Shown piece after piece: positions 18,662 to 28,179 of a DNA stretch of 64,000 bases. Position 1 is the stretch's first letter. Each line of letters opens with the position of its first letter. The stretch is taken from positions 372,001-436,000 of the forward strand of contig CAVQBN010000024.1 in NCBI GenBank assembly GCA_963710735.1, in the 5' to 3' direction. The notes below the pieces were generated by a model that worked only from the letters and a program-made list of their open reading frames with translations, ran no database searches and was not told where the DNA came from. The DNA comes from FEN-1297 sp963710735 (lineage in GTDB: Bacteria; Bacteroidota; Ignavibacteria; Ignavibacteriales; Ignavibacteriaceae). The position numbers and the translations under genes were made by a program.

Positions 18662-20484
18662 TTATTTCATCAGGATCATTTTCTTTACTTGTGAGAATGT
18701 TCCAGCTTGAATCCTATAGAAATAAACACCACTAGAAAGGTTGGAACCATTAAATTGAATTGAATGATTACCTGCATCATAATCTCTGTTTGTAACTTGA
18801 TAAACTTCCTGTCCAATAAGGTTATAGACTATAATCCTAACTCTTTCAGTTTTCGGAAGAGCAAAATTTATTGTTGTAGTAGGATTGAAAGGATTTGGAT
18901 AATTCTGGCCGAGTTCAAACTTATTCGGACCGGATAAATTAATTTCCACAACTTTGGAATATTTAAATGTTCCGTCATAATCAATTTGTTTTAACCTATA
19001 AGAATACGCACCGCCGGAAACATTTTTATCTATGTAGGAATAATTATTAAGCTGAGTTGAGGTACCATGCCCGGAAATAAAAGCCAACGGTACGAAACCA
19101 CTGCCGGCATTCTTCTCGATCTGAAATCCTCTGTTATTTATTTCAGAAGCAGTAGTCCATTTAAGATCAACGTTATTACCGTTTACAGAAGCCATGAAAC
19201 TGGAAAGCTCGACAGGAAGAGAGCCGTTATTATCCCAAAATTCATAAGCGCCAATATCAAAATTACCGTTTCTTGTTGCTCCACGCTGGTCTAATAAAGG
19301 AGCTCCATTTGCTGAAGTCTCGAGGAATTTGATCTTAAGCAGGACTAGAATCCGGGATTGCACATGTCATAGTACCATTCAAAGAATTGTTGAGAGCTAG
19401 AGGTTGGCAATATGGTGAAAGCCCATAAATATTATGCTTAGTATTTCCTGAAATTGTAGCTCGTATCTGCATTTTGAATTAAATTATAATCTTCAGAAAT
19501 AATATTTCCATTTAATATCCGAATGTACCTATTACAGTTGCATTATTACCTGCAACTATTGAATTCTTTAAATATAAATTAACTGCCGAATCATATCAAA
19601 ACACCAATACCGCCAATACCATAAAGCCCTGTACAAGTATTATTAAAAATTGTACAGCTATTTAAATTTGCTGCTACATAAAATGTATCAATATATACTG
19701 TAGTATCAGTAGGAAACTTATCCAATCTGAATTCCGCCTATGCCGTAAGTTGAAATATTTGAGGAAACAGTTGAATTAGTCATATTAAGGATTGCATTAC
19801 CATTTGATAGCAATTACTGCCATACCCCCACCTGCGGAGAGGTATTGTAACTAATTGTTGAGTTAGTTATACTGCATGTTCCATTCTTAATACCAACACC
19901 ACCACCATAACAAGTATCAGCTGCAGTATTATTGCTAATTGTACTATTATTGATTATCAATTGCCTCCTATATTTCCAACACCTCCACCATCTCCACCCA
20001 AATTGCAATAATTATTACTTATTTTACAATAATCAATCATTAATGAACCACTATAATTAAGAATTCCACCTCCTGCATATGAACTATGACCATTTTGTAA
20101 TGTAATTCTTCTTAAAGTAACATTATTACCAGGGTAAATCTCAAAAACTCTTGAAGTCGAACATAGTGGAATTTGAATCAGCTTCTACAATTGTAGTATC
20201 CATACCTGTACCAATAAGTTAAATTTAAGAAATTTCTATTTATAACTAATTTGATTATTTAATAAATTATATGTCCCTGCAGAAATATAAATAATTATTG
20301 AATCAGTTGTAGGATTTGCAACATGATTAACGGCATATTCAATAGTTTTCCATGCAGAACTATCCGGCGCAGTACCATTAGCAGTTGTATCTTTACCTAA
20401 ATTTTGGTCTACATAATAATTTGTTTGAGCCAGCGAAATGCCGCAAAATGAAATAACAGTGAAAATTAGAAAAAATAGTTTCAT
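18662..20484 (-). pseudogene. Frameshifted beta-helix/choice-of-anchor-Q protein with T9SS sorting domain
   Basis: Reconstructed product of ~600 residues. The N-terminal piece (20484 to 20236) has a signal peptide ending SLAQ and YYVDQNLGKDTTANG, the usual start of parallel beta-helix proteins. Middle pieces in changing frames repeat ISNNT/ITNSTISYN-type coils rich in Gly and Asn (e.g. 20008-19814). The C-terminal piece (19363 to 18662) has DQRGATRNGNFDIGAYEF, the choice-of-anchor-Q signature, then PVELSSF and a T9SS type A tail (NQNYPNPFNP is here GQNYPNPFNPTTT). At least five frame changes lie between 20250 and 19320, but outside them the coding pattern is well kept. Either recent decay or local sequence error. 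Confidence 0.8.
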
Positions 20485-20751
20485 AAAATTTATCCTTTGG
20501 TTTACTTAGTAAATAATTTATATTCAAATTTTATTCCAATTAAATAAGGCCTTCTTTCAAATAATAAATATTTTATTTCAATATTCAGCCATTAATCTAA
20601 TATTTATTAGACAATTAAGCTATGATTTATTTAAAAATTATTTTGAATCCGTAAGACAATCTCAAATTGACAATTAGAATAAATATGTTTCATAATCAAA
20701 CACTTTAATTAAATAAAATTCATTTGGAAATTTCAATTAAAATATTTGTCT

Positions 20752-21420
20752 TTAAAGCCAATCTCCCGGATAACCGAACTGCTCAATTTCACCTAAGCCT
20801 TTTACTTTTAATTTAAATTCTTCTGCAATTTCATTAAGCGAATCTACTGAATGAAGAATCCAGCCGTGCTCTTTTGTTTTAAACTCATAATGTTTCGGGC
20901 CGATTATATCACCTAAAAATTTTCCTTTATCATTTAACCGAAATGAAATAGTTCTCATTAAAGACTTTATCATTTCATCATTAAAATAATAAAGTATCTG
21001 CGACGCCCACATGAAGTCAAATTTTGCCCCATTCAATTCTTCTTCACCAAAAGTATCAGACACAGAAAGAAAAGGTTCTTTCACCGACAATCTCTTTTTA
21101 ATTATTTGTTTCTTTCCGGCTTCAAGGCTGTTTTGATTTTTATCGATACCGTAATAATTTCCTTTTTCCAGGAAACGAATAAAGGCTATACCACCCTGCA
21201 AAGGCCCGCATCCGATATCAAGGAGTTTATGATGGGGATTTAAACCGTTAAATCTAAGTACATTCAGCTGGTATGATTGAAGTTTATCCCAATATCCCAA
21301 TGGCCCCACCATAGCTTCCAGGCGGTGTTTTTCCCGAAGCCACGGAATAAAGGTCCTAAATCCGTATATGTTTCTGCGAATCTTTTTTAGTTTTCGAATC
21401 TGTTTATGCATCTTTCCCAT
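20752..21420 (-). CDS. Class I SAM-dependent methyltransferase
   Basis: 222 residues. Basic N-terminus (KQIRKLKKIRRN), then motif I LLDIGCGPLQGG at ~66, the acidic GIDKNQNSLEAG, and FDFMWASQILYYF. The aromatic FGYPGDW closes the protein. A soluble methyltransferase, probably acting on a small molecule, sugar or carrier-bound intermediate. It is the last gene of a leftward run and begins 4 bases after the stop of the acyl ligase gene, so the two are almost certainly co-transcribed. Confidence 0.85.
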   Translation of the reverse strand: MGKMHKQIRKLKKIRRNIYGFRTFIPWLREKHRLEAMVGPLGYWDKLQSYQLNVLRFNGLNPHHKLLDIGCGPLQGGIAFIRFLEKGNYYGIDKNQNSLEAGKKQIIKKRLSVKEPFLSVSDTFGEEELNGAKFDFMWASQILYYFNDEMIKSLMRTISFRLNDKGKFLGDIIGPKHYEFKTKEHGWILHSVDSLNEIAEEFKLKVKGLGEIEQFGYPGDWL

Positions 21421-21424
21421 TTTG

Positions 21425-22984
21425 CTACTCCTTTTTTAGAAGGGACTTCTTGTCTACCTTTCCATTTGGACTTTTTGGTAACGAGGTAACAATCTCAACA
21501 TATTTAGGAATTTTAAAATCCTCAAGCGAATTTGCACAATACTTCGATATTTCATTTGAAATAAGATTTGAACCGGGGGAAAGAACAACAAAAGCCTTTA
21601 CAGCCTGCCCAAGCATAACATCATCGACACCGACCACCGCTGCTTCCGCCACACCTTTTAATTCGCATATCGTTTCCTCAACTTCCCTCGGGCTTACTCT
21701 TTCACCTTTACATTTTATCATCTCATCAATTCTGCCGACAAAATATAAATAACCGTCTTCATCCTGTTTAAAATAATCACCGGTGTAGAGCCACTTTTCA
21801 AATCCAAACTTTCCCGGCCTAAATTTTTTCTCCGTAAGTTCAGGGGCATTCCAATAACCGGACATAAGATTAGAACCTCTAACGACCAGCTCACCAACGG
21901 TACCAGATGAGACTACCTCGTTATTTTCATCGACAATAAATACTTCGCAGTTCGGGATGGCCTTACCAACCGAACCAGGCCGCCGGTCAAGCTCATCGGG
22001 AGGCAGATATAATACACGCTTGCATTCCGAAAGACCATACATCGAAAAAAATTTAATTTCCGGGAAGATAGATCTAATCCTTTTGATATGTTCAACCGGA
22101 AGTGCCGCACCGGTATTTGTCATATACCTAACCGTTGAGAAATCAAATTTGGACAGGTCTTTTAGATTAAGCAGCATAGTTAAAATAGTCGGGACAATTG
22201 GAAAACCCGTTACATTATATTTTTGAATGTCATTCAAAATTTCATTTACAAACAAAAAGCTGTTTCTTATAATAACAGTCCCGCCGAAGATAATGCTCAT
22301 TAAAACCTGGTAAAGGCCATAATCAAATGACAGAGGAAGTACGCTTAAAATTATTTCATCGGAAGTATTTTCAAGATACTGAATGATACTCTGTGCTGCC
22401 GAGACCATGCTTTTATGTGTGCATATAATTCCCTTGCTTCTACCGGTAGTACCCGATGTATATATTAAAGCAGCAATATCAGTATCTATACAACGGTCTG
22501 AAGTAAATAGAGTGAATTGGTAATCAGCAATATCATCCCAGAATAAATCCGACTGTTGAAACCTGAATTGAAACTCTCTTTTACCATCTATCCACAATAC
22601 ATTACAATTGATTTCAGGGTCAGATAAAACTTCATCAACAATATTTTTTCTTTTTATATCGGTAATTAATAATGAAGCAGCCGAATCTTTAAGAATATAA
22701 TTCAGGTTTCTGGATTTTGTTGAATTGCTTAGAATTATAAAGACAGAATTGTTTTTTAATATCGCGAATAACGACACAACGACCTCAATGGAATTATCGA
22801 GCAGAATAACCACTCTGTCGTTTCGTTTAATTCCGTTTTGATGCAGCATGTTGGCGAGCTGATTTGACCTCTTGTCCAATTCAGAATATGTTATCCTTTG
22901 ATCTCCGCATATTAAAGCTGTTTTATCGGGATAAGACTGCGCAGTTAAAGAAAGGAAATCATGAAGAAGTTTGGGATAAAACAT
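21425..22984 (-). CDS. AMP-forming acyl ligase (acyl-CoA/acyl-ACP synthetase)
   Basis: I start at the ATG at 22984 (MFYPKLLHDF), which matches the usual N-terminus; an in-frame start 17 codons earlier adds nothing family-like. 519 residues of the ANL superfamily. The P-loop is LIYTSGTTGRSKG, followed by MYGLSE, YTGDYF, the hinge GRIDEMIKCKGERVSP, and the catalytic Lys in PNGKVDKKSL. It activates a carboxylic acid as acyl-AMP and passes it to CoA or a carrier protein. This subgroup is common in exosortase/EPS loci next to ACPs and asparagine synthases, as here. The substrate is not readable by eye. Confidence 0.88.
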   Translation of the reverse strand: MFYPKLLHDFLSLTAQSYPDKTALICGDQRITYSELDKRSNQLANMLHQNGIKRNDRVVILLDNSIEVVVSLFAILKNNSVFIILSNSTKSRNLNYILKDSAASLLITDIKRKNIVDEVLSDPEINCNVLWIDGKREFQFRFQQSDLFWDDIADYQFTLFTSDRCIDTDIAALIYTSGTTGRSKGIICTHKSMVSAAQSIIQYLENTSDEIILSVLPLSFDYGLYQVLMSIIFGGTVIIRNSFLFVNEILNDIQKYNVTGFPIVPTILTMLLNLKDLSKFDFSTVRYMTNTGAALPVEHIKRIRSIFPEIKFFSMYGLSECKRVLYLPPDELDRRPGSVGKAIPNCEVFIVDENNEVVSSGTVGELVVRGSNLMSGYWNAPELTEKKFRPGKFGFEKWLYTGDYFKQDEDGYLYFVGRIDEMIKCKGERVSPREVEETICELKGVAEAAVVGVDDVMLGQAVKAFVVLSPGSNLISNEISKYCANSLEDFKIPKYVEIVTSLPKSPNGKVDKKSLLKKE

Positions 22985-23381
22985 AAATGATAAAACCCTT
23001 ATAGAGTGTATATTATATACGCGCCTGTTACGCAACCTTTGGAATATTGGAAAAATGGATTAAAGGAATATTGGAATACTGGAATATCTGGAAAATGGAA
23101 TATTGGAATTGATTTATTTTTCATTTTTACAAAATTCAGTTTTTCCGAAGCGAAAAAGAATATGTGTATACTTTTAGTTGTCATTCCGAAGTTAAAGACA
23201 TTTATAAATCTGCAGTAATGAAATTTATTCCTTCCGCCTTGAATAATTCTGCGAACAGGCCGGTCAAAATGACAAAAATGCTTTTACATAAACTCATAAT
23301 TCTGCATCAGCTAAACACTAAAATATATTTATTATAATATTTTTCAATTACAATTAATGGTTGTTGCCTTAAAACACAGCT
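22985..23381. repeat. Intergenic region with GGAATATTGG low-complexity repeats
   Basis: Between the acyl ligase and the NAD-synthase-like gene. Positions 23036-23110 are built from irregular copies of ggaatattgga/ggaatactgga, the same type of low-complexity sequence found at 29155-29610, 30735-31160 and 32220-32400. The rest has no gene. Confidence 0.55.
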
Positions 23382-24344
23382 TTATAATTTGAAAGGCTCC
23401 ATTCTTAAATATTCGGTAGTTCTAATCTTGCCTTCAATATCCTTAATTACATTTGTTACATAATTTTCTTTCAAATCTAAAGCTTTTGCTATCACATTCA
23501 CGGGTACATCTTTTTCCCAACCATACCAAATTCTATCCATAACCGCGAAGGGTACTTTAAAGAAAAATTCCTCCTGTGTCTGTTCAGCACTATATGTATC
23601 AGAAGTCGGTACTCTATTTATAATATCAAATGGAATGCCAAGATGTTCTGCAAGCTGATAAATCTGCGTTTTAAAGAGATGGATTATAGGTTTCAGATCA
23701 ACACCTCCATCACCATATTTTACAAAAAATCCCTGTGCATGCTCATTTTTATTTGCAGTTCCTACAACCGCATAATTATTGGCTTCCGCATGATAATAAA
23801 GCATACTCATACGGCTTCTTTGTTTAAAATTAGATGCTGCAACTATCTGCAAATATTCTTTTAACGGTAATCTCGCACTTTTTTCTTTACCCCCGGGGCT
23901 TGTTACAGAAATATGAAAAACGTTAAGTTTTTTTATTTTATCATCTTCTTTAGGAAGGTAAATTTTCATCTTATAACCGGAATTATATTCCGGAAAAATT
24001 CTTTTAACGGCTTCATCTCTTTTCTTATAACATCCCAATCCATGCACCGCATCAGTCATATCCTCTATTATGTAAGGAATACCATACTTGTCGATTATCT
24101 TCATTGCAAATTCTTTGCTTTCTGGGCTGGAATCTTTCTCAGGCATAAGTATAGCGATTACTTTATCCTTACCCAAAGCTTCAACGCATAATGCTGTAAC
24201 AACGGAGGAATCTATGCCGCCGCTTAAACCGATTACTGCTCCTCTCTTCTTTAGTGAATTATGAATTGTATTTTTTATAAATTCTTTAATCCTGGAAGTT
24301 TCTTCTTTTACATCAATATTGATGGAATCGTATGTAAATTTCAT
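23382..24344 (-). CDS. nadE: NAD synthase-family ATP-dependent amide ligase
   Basis: 320 residues of the ammonia-dependent NadE family with the PP-loop VIGLSGGIDSSVV at ~40. Further family marks: NYAVVGTANKNEHAQGFFVKYGDGGVDLKPI and the end-binding segment PTSDTYSAEQTQEEFFF. No glutaminase (CN-hydrolase) domain. It is somewhat longer than the usual 245-280 residues. Either it makes NAD from deamido-NAD, or, given its place in an asparagine synthase/ACP/acyl-ligase run, it is a recruited paralogue that amidates another carboxylate. A second nadE elsewhere in the genome would favour recruitment. Confidence 0.82.
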   Translation of the reverse strand: MKFTYDSINIDVKEETSRIKEFIKNTIHNSLKKRGAVIGLSGGIDSSVVTALCVEALGKDKVIAILMPEKDSSPESKEFAMKIIDKYGIPYIIEDMTDAVHGLGCYKKRDEAVKRIFPEYNSGYKMKIYLPKEDDKIKKLNVFHISVTSPGGKEKSARLPLKEYLQIVAASNFKQRSRMSMLYYHAEANNYAVVGTANKNEHAQGFFVKYGDGGVDLKPIIHLFKTQIYQLAEHLGIPFDIINRVPTSDTYSAEQTQEEFFFKVPFAVMDRIWYGWEKDVPVNVIAKALDLKENYVTNVIKDIEGKIRTTEYLRMEPFKL

Positions 24345-24919
24345 TGGTTCCTTTCGTTATTTGTGAAGCATACAAAGATTCTAATTTTGTCATAATGAGC
24401 AGAGCCGGGCGATGACATATAATTGATTATCCTTCGACCCTGCTTTTACCTGCCGACAGACAGGTTCCGGTAGAACTTGCTGCATACTCGAGTGCAAGGC
24501 AGTCACGGTCCAAACCGTGAATGAATTTTAGGGATTTAATGTCACGGAATGGTCCATGACATCCCAGTTCTACAACACTCTCAGTAAGCTAGTCCAATCG
24601 TGATGACTATGTAAAATAGGACCTTATCATAATTTCAGATTCCGGGTCTTCCGAAGGAATTCCTATGGCAAAGCCCGGAATGACAATAATAAATGATCTT
24701 AAGTTAACTGCCTAATTAGGATGGGCTAAAGCCCTAACTATTTAGGAAGTTTTTCTTCTCCCCGACCTGAAGGTCGGGGTTATAGCCACGCTCTTTAAAG
24801 CGAAGACTAAGAATTAACAATAAATTTCAGGAGTTTTCCTATATAGATCACAATGTAATGACCCCTTACCACAAAAGCGGTCACCGGCAGTAAATATCTA
24901 TTTTAAATACAATTAAAAT
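24345..24919. repeat. Intergenic region with several short palindromes
   Basis: 575 bases without a gene but with inverted repeats: tcacggt/accgtga (24503-24520), attccggg/cccggaat (24639-24681), gggctaaagccc (24723-24734) and a perfect ccccgacct/aggtcgggg (24760-24779). The gggctaaagccc type recurs at 33685-33736. They look like decayed REP-type palindromes; no transposase remains. Confidence 0.6.
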
Positions 24920-26905
24920 TTAATTAACACCAAATATTTTTCTTTTATCGAAGACAACATCGAATCTAAAATTATTGTTTTCTATTTTATTAAAGTTACG
25001 TATAAATTTATCATAAATTATTTGAGTCGAAATTATCCCGGCAACTGCCATGCTGTCTATCTCACTTAATGCTTCACTGTTCCGGGCTTTTGTAAAAAGT
25101 TTATCGACCATTTTAGAGTTGAAAATATCAGCTCTTTCTAAATCTTCAGCAGTACAATATTTTTCAATTAAGGAATTATTTTGACTAATTAATCCCTGCC
25201 TGATAGGTGCGCGGTAAGGATTTTTAGGCCTTCGAATTATGTCTGCCGGTAAAAGATCTTTAAATACTTTTTTAAGCAGCAATTTTTCATTTAACCCGTA
25301 AAGCTTTAGGTAAGAAGGAATTTTAGTCATAAAATCCATAAGCCTATGGTCCAGAAATGGGGGACGCAATTCAACCGAATGGGCCATAGCTACACGGTCG
25401 CCTTGAGAATTGAGAAGATACCCGCTCATGAAAGTTTTAATCTCTATATACTGGGCCTTTGAAAGATAATCCCACGAATCAAAATCATGAGGAAGATAAC
25501 TTTTAAATTCTTCAATACAATTAACATCCTTCAACCGGTATTTCAAATCGTCGGAAAATAAATTTTTTATTTTACTTCCATTTGACCATCTAATAAGATG
25601 AGAAAAGAATACATTGCCCGGGTCTTCAATTCCATTTTTGAAGAATGCGCTAAGAGTATTTTTCAAACGTTTGTCTTTAAAAATATAAGGGTATATTCTA
25701 TCAAACAGCTCCGGCCTTATTGTTGACGCGGGATCAGCCGACCAAAATTTTCTTATTTTAGCTTCTTTAAATATACCGTATCCACAGAATATTTCATCTG
25801 CACCTTCCCCGGTTAAGACTACTTTATAATTATTATTATTTACCACTTCCGAAAGCAGGTAAAGCGGAACCGGGGAAACACGTAAAATAGGCTGCTCGGT
25901 ATGGTACAAAACAGAATCAAAATATTCACCGATATCCTTATTAGTTGTATTTACTTCCGTATGTTTTGTATCCAGATATTTAACAACCTGAGATTGGAAA
26001 CTACCTTCGTCAAAAGATTTTTCTTCAAACCTGATCCCGAATGTCCTCAAATCATTATTAAAATAATTTTTTATAAATGCGGTGATACCTGAGGAATCCA
26101 ATCCCCCGCTCAGATAACTGCCGACAGGAACATCCGCACGCAATCTTATCTTTACCGCATCCATTACCAGTTCAGATAAATTTTCCGATAAAGTATTTAA
26201 GGAAATTGAAGAATCATAATTTTTGTCAGAGGGTTTAAATTCCCAATATTTTTTTATTGTCAACCGTCCGTTTGAAATCTTTAAGTAATGCCCGGGGGAA
26301 AGCTCATTTATATTTTTAAAAACCGTATTTCCGGGCAAGGGCGCCCAGAAAGTAAATATTTGATCCAGTACTTTAAGGTCGAATTCACGATCAATATTAT
26401 CCGCATTAAAAATGGATTTTATTTCGGAAGCAAATACTAATTGATCTTTTCTTACAGTGTAATATAAAGGAAGTATACCATACCTATCACGGGCAAGAAA
26501 CAACTCATGCTTGCCGGAATCCCAAATTGCAAACGCAAATTGCCCGTTAAGTTTCTCAAGGCATTTTTCCTTATACTCTTCATACAGGTGCAGGATAACT
26601 TCAGTATCGGTATGAGATTTGAATTTATGCCCTTTTTGAATTAGCTCATCTCTTAATTCCGGATAATTAAAAATTTCCCCATTAAAAATTATCCACAAAC
26701 TATTATCTTCATTTGAAATAGGCTGGGAACCGCCTTTGATATCTATTATACTTAGCCTTGCCTGACTTAACCCAATCCAATCATCAATATAAACACCTGT
26801 TTCATCGGGCCCGCGATGGTGCAAAGCCGCTGTCATATTACCCAACAAGTTTACAGAAATAGATTGGGGATGCTCAATGCTACAAATACCTGCGATACCG
26901 CACAT
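24920..26905 (-). CDS. asnB: Asparagine synthase (glutamine-hydrolysing) family amidotransferase
   Basis: 661 residues. An N-terminal class II glutaminase domain begins MCGIAGICS, Cys2 being the nucleophile after Met removal, with HHRGPDETG, IFNGEIFNY and HTDTEVILHL. The synthase domain has the PP-loop GSYLSGGLDSSG (~255) and LTGEGADEIFCGYG. Complete and of normal length. In free metabolism it would make Asn from Asp. Here it starts 2 bases after an ACP-like gene and sits among an acyl ligase, a second amide ligase and a hexapeptide acyltransferase. It therefore probably amidates a carrier- or sugar-bound carboxylate, as proposed for exosortase-associated amidotransferases. Confidence 0.9.
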   Translation of the reverse strand: MCGIAGICSIEHPQSISVNLLGNMTAALHHRGPDETGVYIDDWIGLSQARLSIIDIKGGSQPISNEDNSLWIIFNGEIFNYPELRDELIQKGHKFKSHTDTEVILHLYEEYKEKCLEKLNGQFAFAIWDSGKHELFLARDRYGILPLYYTVRKDQLVFASEIKSIFNADNIDREFDLKVLDQIFTFWAPLPGNTVFKNINELSPGHYLKISNGRLTIKKYWEFKPSDKNYDSSISLNTLSENLSELVMDAVKIRLRADVPVGSYLSGGLDSSGITAFIKNYFNNDLRTFGIRFEEKSFDEGSFQSQVVKYLDTKHTEVNTTNKDIGEYFDSVLYHTEQPILRVSPVPLYLLSEVVNNNNYKVVLTGEGADEIFCGYGIFKEAKIRKFWSADPASTIRPELFDRIYPYIFKDKRLKNTLSAFFKNGIEDPGNVFFSHLIRWSNGSKIKNLFSDDLKYRLKDVNCIEEFKSYLPHDFDSWDYLSKAQYIEIKTFMSGYLLNSQGDRVAMAHSVELRPPFLDHRLMDFMTKIPSYLKLYGLNEKLLLKKVFKDLLPADIIRRPKNPYRAPIRQGLISQNNSLIEKYCTAEDLERADIFNSKMVDKLFTKARNSEALSEIDSMAVAGIISTQIIYDKFIRNFNKIENNNFRFDVVFDKRKIFGVN

Positions 26906-26907
26906 TT

Positions 26908-27162
26908 TTAATTAGTTTCCCCTGATGTTTTTAAGATTACGTTTTTATTAATTTTTTCGAATGTATCAAAGCCGGCGGGAATAAGTTCGCCGTCTTTAAA
27001 AAAGATATTAAAACGCTCTTCCAAAAAAGATATTAATTCCAGGAAACCGTCAAATTTAACTCTCCCGCTTTCAAAAAAGGAATCTCCCGGGTTGAAATTT
27101 CTTTCATCCCCGTATAGAAAATTCTCTATAATAAATTGACGTATTTCTTCCCGGTTGTTCAT
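26908..27162 (-). CDS. Acyl-carrier-protein-like protein lacking the pantetheine serine
   Basis: 84 residues with the shape and spacing of a stand-alone ACP: DSFFESG, then a LELISFLEERFNI helix as in carrier proteins of surface-glycan loci. In ordinary members the segment reads like G-x-x-D-S-x-G-x-L-E-L. Here it is GRVKFDGFLEL, with Lys-Phe where Asp-Ser is expected, so no Ser for 4'-phosphopantetheine is visible. The DNA is clean on both sides and no simple frame change restores it. The stop is 2 bases before the asparagine synthase start, so they are co-translated. It may be a non-modified docking protein, or a different residue may carry the load. Confidence 0.72.
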   Translation of the reverse strand: MNNREEIRQFIIENFLYGDERNFNPGDSFFESGRVKFDGFLELISFLEERFNIFFKDGELIPAGFDTFEKINKNVILKTSGETN

Positions 27163-27183
27163 GACAGGTAATAATTTTTCAAA

Positions 27184-27693
27184 TTAAAACTTTAATTCCT
27201 CTTGGTCATTATCTCTTACCGGCCTTAAGCCGATAACAAATTCATTATAAGAACTGCTGGGCGTTAAAGGTACGGTTACCCTTGCAATTGCTTTTGGTGC
27301 AGCTGTACCTAACATTGTATTTGGCGGAACATTCCTCGACACTACCGTGCCTCCCTGTATAACACAATTATCGCCGATTGTTACATTAGGCAATATTAGA
27401 CAATGAGGGCCTATATAAACATTATTACCAATTGTAACCGGATGATAATTATCCTTTTGATATGCTCCAAAATAAAAGTGAGCGATAATTGAAGTTCTTA
27501 TCCCTATGGTTGAATTATCTCCAATTGTAACAGCATTAGGATGATTTTCATCTATATATACATATTTACTAATCCAAACATTTTTGCCGATTTTAACTCC
27601 GCGCAATTTATGCAGGAACGGCCTGGCTATACCGCCGAAGGGCATAAAAAAGGAAAGGAATTGAAACAATTGGTTGATTATTCTTTTAGCCAT
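27184..27693 (-). CDS. Left-handed beta-helix (hexapeptide) acyltransferase
   Basis: 169 residues. Repeated hexapeptides typical of LbH acetyl/acyltransferases: VTIGDNSTIG, VTIGNNVYIGPHCLILPNVTIGDNCVIQGG, VVSRNVPPNTM. The N-terminal MAKRIINQLFQFLSFFMPFG is hydrophobic and may touch the membrane. It would transfer an acyl group from CoA or ACP to an amino or hydroxyl group of a sugar or amino acid. It is the first gene of the leftward run that continues with the ACP-like gene 21 bases downstream. Confidence 0.85.
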   Translation of the reverse strand: MAKRIINQLFQFLSFFMPFGGIARPFLHKLRGVKIGKNVWISKYVYIDENHPNAVTIGDNSTIGIRTSIIAHFYFGAYQKDNYHPVTIGNNVYIGPHCLILPNVTIGDNCVIQGGTVVSRNVPPNTMLGTAAPKAIARVTVPLTPSSSYNEFVIGLRPVRDNDQEELKF

Positions 27694-28179
27694 TTATTTA
27701 ATAAATAATTAAATATTTTTTTTATCATAGCATATTTGGTAATTAAATATATCAAAATGAGGTATAAAATACGACTATTATATCACACCTTTTAATTGTT
27801 ATTAGGAAACAACCAACTACTTTGCGGAAAATGTTTTATTTATTTTTAGGAAAGCCATCTGCTTAAAAAAAAGAAATTCTAATCAGCATTTACAAAAATT
27901 TGTGTCTTAATCTCATAATAATTATTGAAGCATCAGAAATAACAAAAGTTGTTTTGTGATTATGAAAACTGAAGTAAAAAAATAATGGTGCTTATCAAGA
28001 GATTATAATCTTAAATTATCATTTTTTTATAAAGATTTAAGAATATTTTTAAGTTACGGATAATCTAAAATTCTTAACCAATAAATCATCATGTATTAAT
28101 AATTAGGATTTTATATTTTATATTATAATATATTAAATATTATTTATTCTTATAGAAAGATAAAATAACGCAAAAAGTC
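27694..28179. other. Divergent intergenic promoter region
   Basis: 486 very AT-rich bases between the leftward acyltransferase operon and the rightward dehydrogenase gene. No gene or strong hairpin seen. Both promoters should lie here. Confidence 0.45.

Noticed and set aside
24345..24919. Insertion-sequence remnant between nadE-like and asnB genes
   Set aside because: Only short palindromes are visible; no transposase fragment or terminal inverted repeats could be found.
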